A DNA stretch of 64,000 nucleotides from Pseudomonas uvaldensis (GTDB lineage Bacteria > Pseudomonadota > Gammaproteobacteria > Pseudomonadales > Pseudomonadaceae), in the NCBI RefSeq assembly GCF_021271205.1, contig NZ_JAIWKS010000004.1:310001-374000 (forward strand), read 5' to 3'. Positions 63,760-64,000 of this stretch are shown here, one piece after another. Under the pieces are notes generated by a model, which saw only the letters and a program-made list of their open reading frames with translations, did no database searches and was not told where the DNA came from. Made by a program: the position numbers and the translations under genes. The stretch's first letter is position 1. Each line of letters opens with the position of its first letter.

Positions 63760-64000
63760 ATGACAGACTCTTATTTTCAGGCCGAACGTGGACAAGACCG
63801 CTTCGAACAACTTGCACCCGTTCGTGAGCGTGGCAACCGGGGGCCCCGGATCTTTGCTTCCGGTGAGCTGAAGCTGCTGGTTTTGGCATTGATCGCCGAA
63901 CAGCCCTGCCACGGCTATGACTTGATCCGTCGCATCGAAAACATGTTCGATGGCGCCTACAGTCCCAGCCCCGGCGTGATCTACCCGACCCTGACGTTCC
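63760..64000 (+). CDS. PadR-family regulator, YqjI-like, 3' end outside window
   Basis: The first 80 residues are present from ATG 63760, with GGAG 9-10 bp upstream. After a 30-residue N-terminal extension, GPRIFASGELKLLVLALIAEQPCHGYDLIRRIE and SPSPGVIYPTLTF give the PadR winged helix-turn-helix in the form seen in E. coli YqjI, a nickel-responsive repressor of a ferric reductase gene. YqjI has a His/Cys-rich N-terminus; here that part has none, so the metal link is doubtful. Three palindromes upstream are likely operators. Confidence 0.85.
   Translation, partial: MTDSYFQAERGQDRFEQLAPVRERGNRGPRIFASGELKLLVLALIAEQPCHGYDLIRRIENMFDGAYSPSPGVIYPTLTF

Overview
This window is GC-rich proteobacterial chromosome, almost certainly a plant- or soil-associated Pseudomonas of the P. 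fluorescens complex. The evidence is the metE/metR pair, KgtP-type and AAT-family permeases, a DctB/MifS-type two-component pair, and many copies of the Pseudomonas intergenic inverted repeat built on GTGGGAGC...GCTCGCGA. I saw no rRNA, tRNA, CRISPR array or insertion sequence.

Layout. (1) 1-11.7 kb: an insecticidal Tc toxin locus. It holds the 3' two thirds of a TcB (SpvB/TcdB-like) gene, then three tandem TcC (RHS) genes with related cores and three unrelated C-terminal effectors of about 290 residues. The first effector carries the HAE + CxxC signature of zinc deaminases. (2) 11.8-15.3 kb: a C4/C5-dicarboxylate histidine kinase and sigma-54 response regulator, plus a small XRE-type regulator. 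(3) 15.6-20.8 kb: a CS1/cable-type (alpha) fimbrial operon of chaperone, major pilin, usher and tip. (4) 21-33 kb: a KgtP-like permease behind a predicted sigma-54 promoter, a small secreted repeat protein, a flavin reductase-like protein, an ABM-fold protein, AraC and LysR regulators, an AruI-like ThDP decarboxylase, a secreted alpha/beta hydrolase, and divergent metE/metR. (5) 33-34.8 kb: GNAT, LysE and Nudix genes overlapping by ATGA junctions. (6) 35-45 kb: a signalling island with a degenerate REC/HD-GYP protein divergent from a five-gene operon. That operon encodes REC-PAS-GGDEF-EAL, REC-GGDEF-EAL, a di-haem peroxidase, a histidine kinase and a REC-histidine kinase. (7) 45.2-50.3 kb: an accessory opgD-like/bglX operon convergent with a putative lipoprotein gene. 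(8) 50.4-55.5 kb: an amino-acid permease and a large divergent class A PBP-like protein. (9) 55.6-63.3 kb, minus strand: a second alpha-fimbrial operon of pilin, usher, two tip paralogues, chaperone and two more pilins. (10) The right edge: the start of a YqjI-type PadR regulator behind three copies of AGATATATCT.

Connections. A palindrome CTGTCA-N4-TGACAG, which has the form of a LuxR-type lux box, occurs four times: before TcC genes 2 and 3, before the opgD-like/bglX operon, and before the divergent lipoprotein gene. In front of the two TcC genes it sits at exactly the same distance from a TATATT -10 hexamer. This suggests that toxin effector genes and a periplasmic glucan-processing operon share quorum-sensing or LuxR-solo control. 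In the signalling island the two GGDEF-EAL proteins are degenerate in opposite domains, so one probably only makes c-di-GMP and the other only degrades it. The sigma-54 activator at 13.6 kb is a reasonable candidate regulator for the permease gene at 21.1 kb. That gene has a sigma-54 promoter with two 21-bp repeats upstream.
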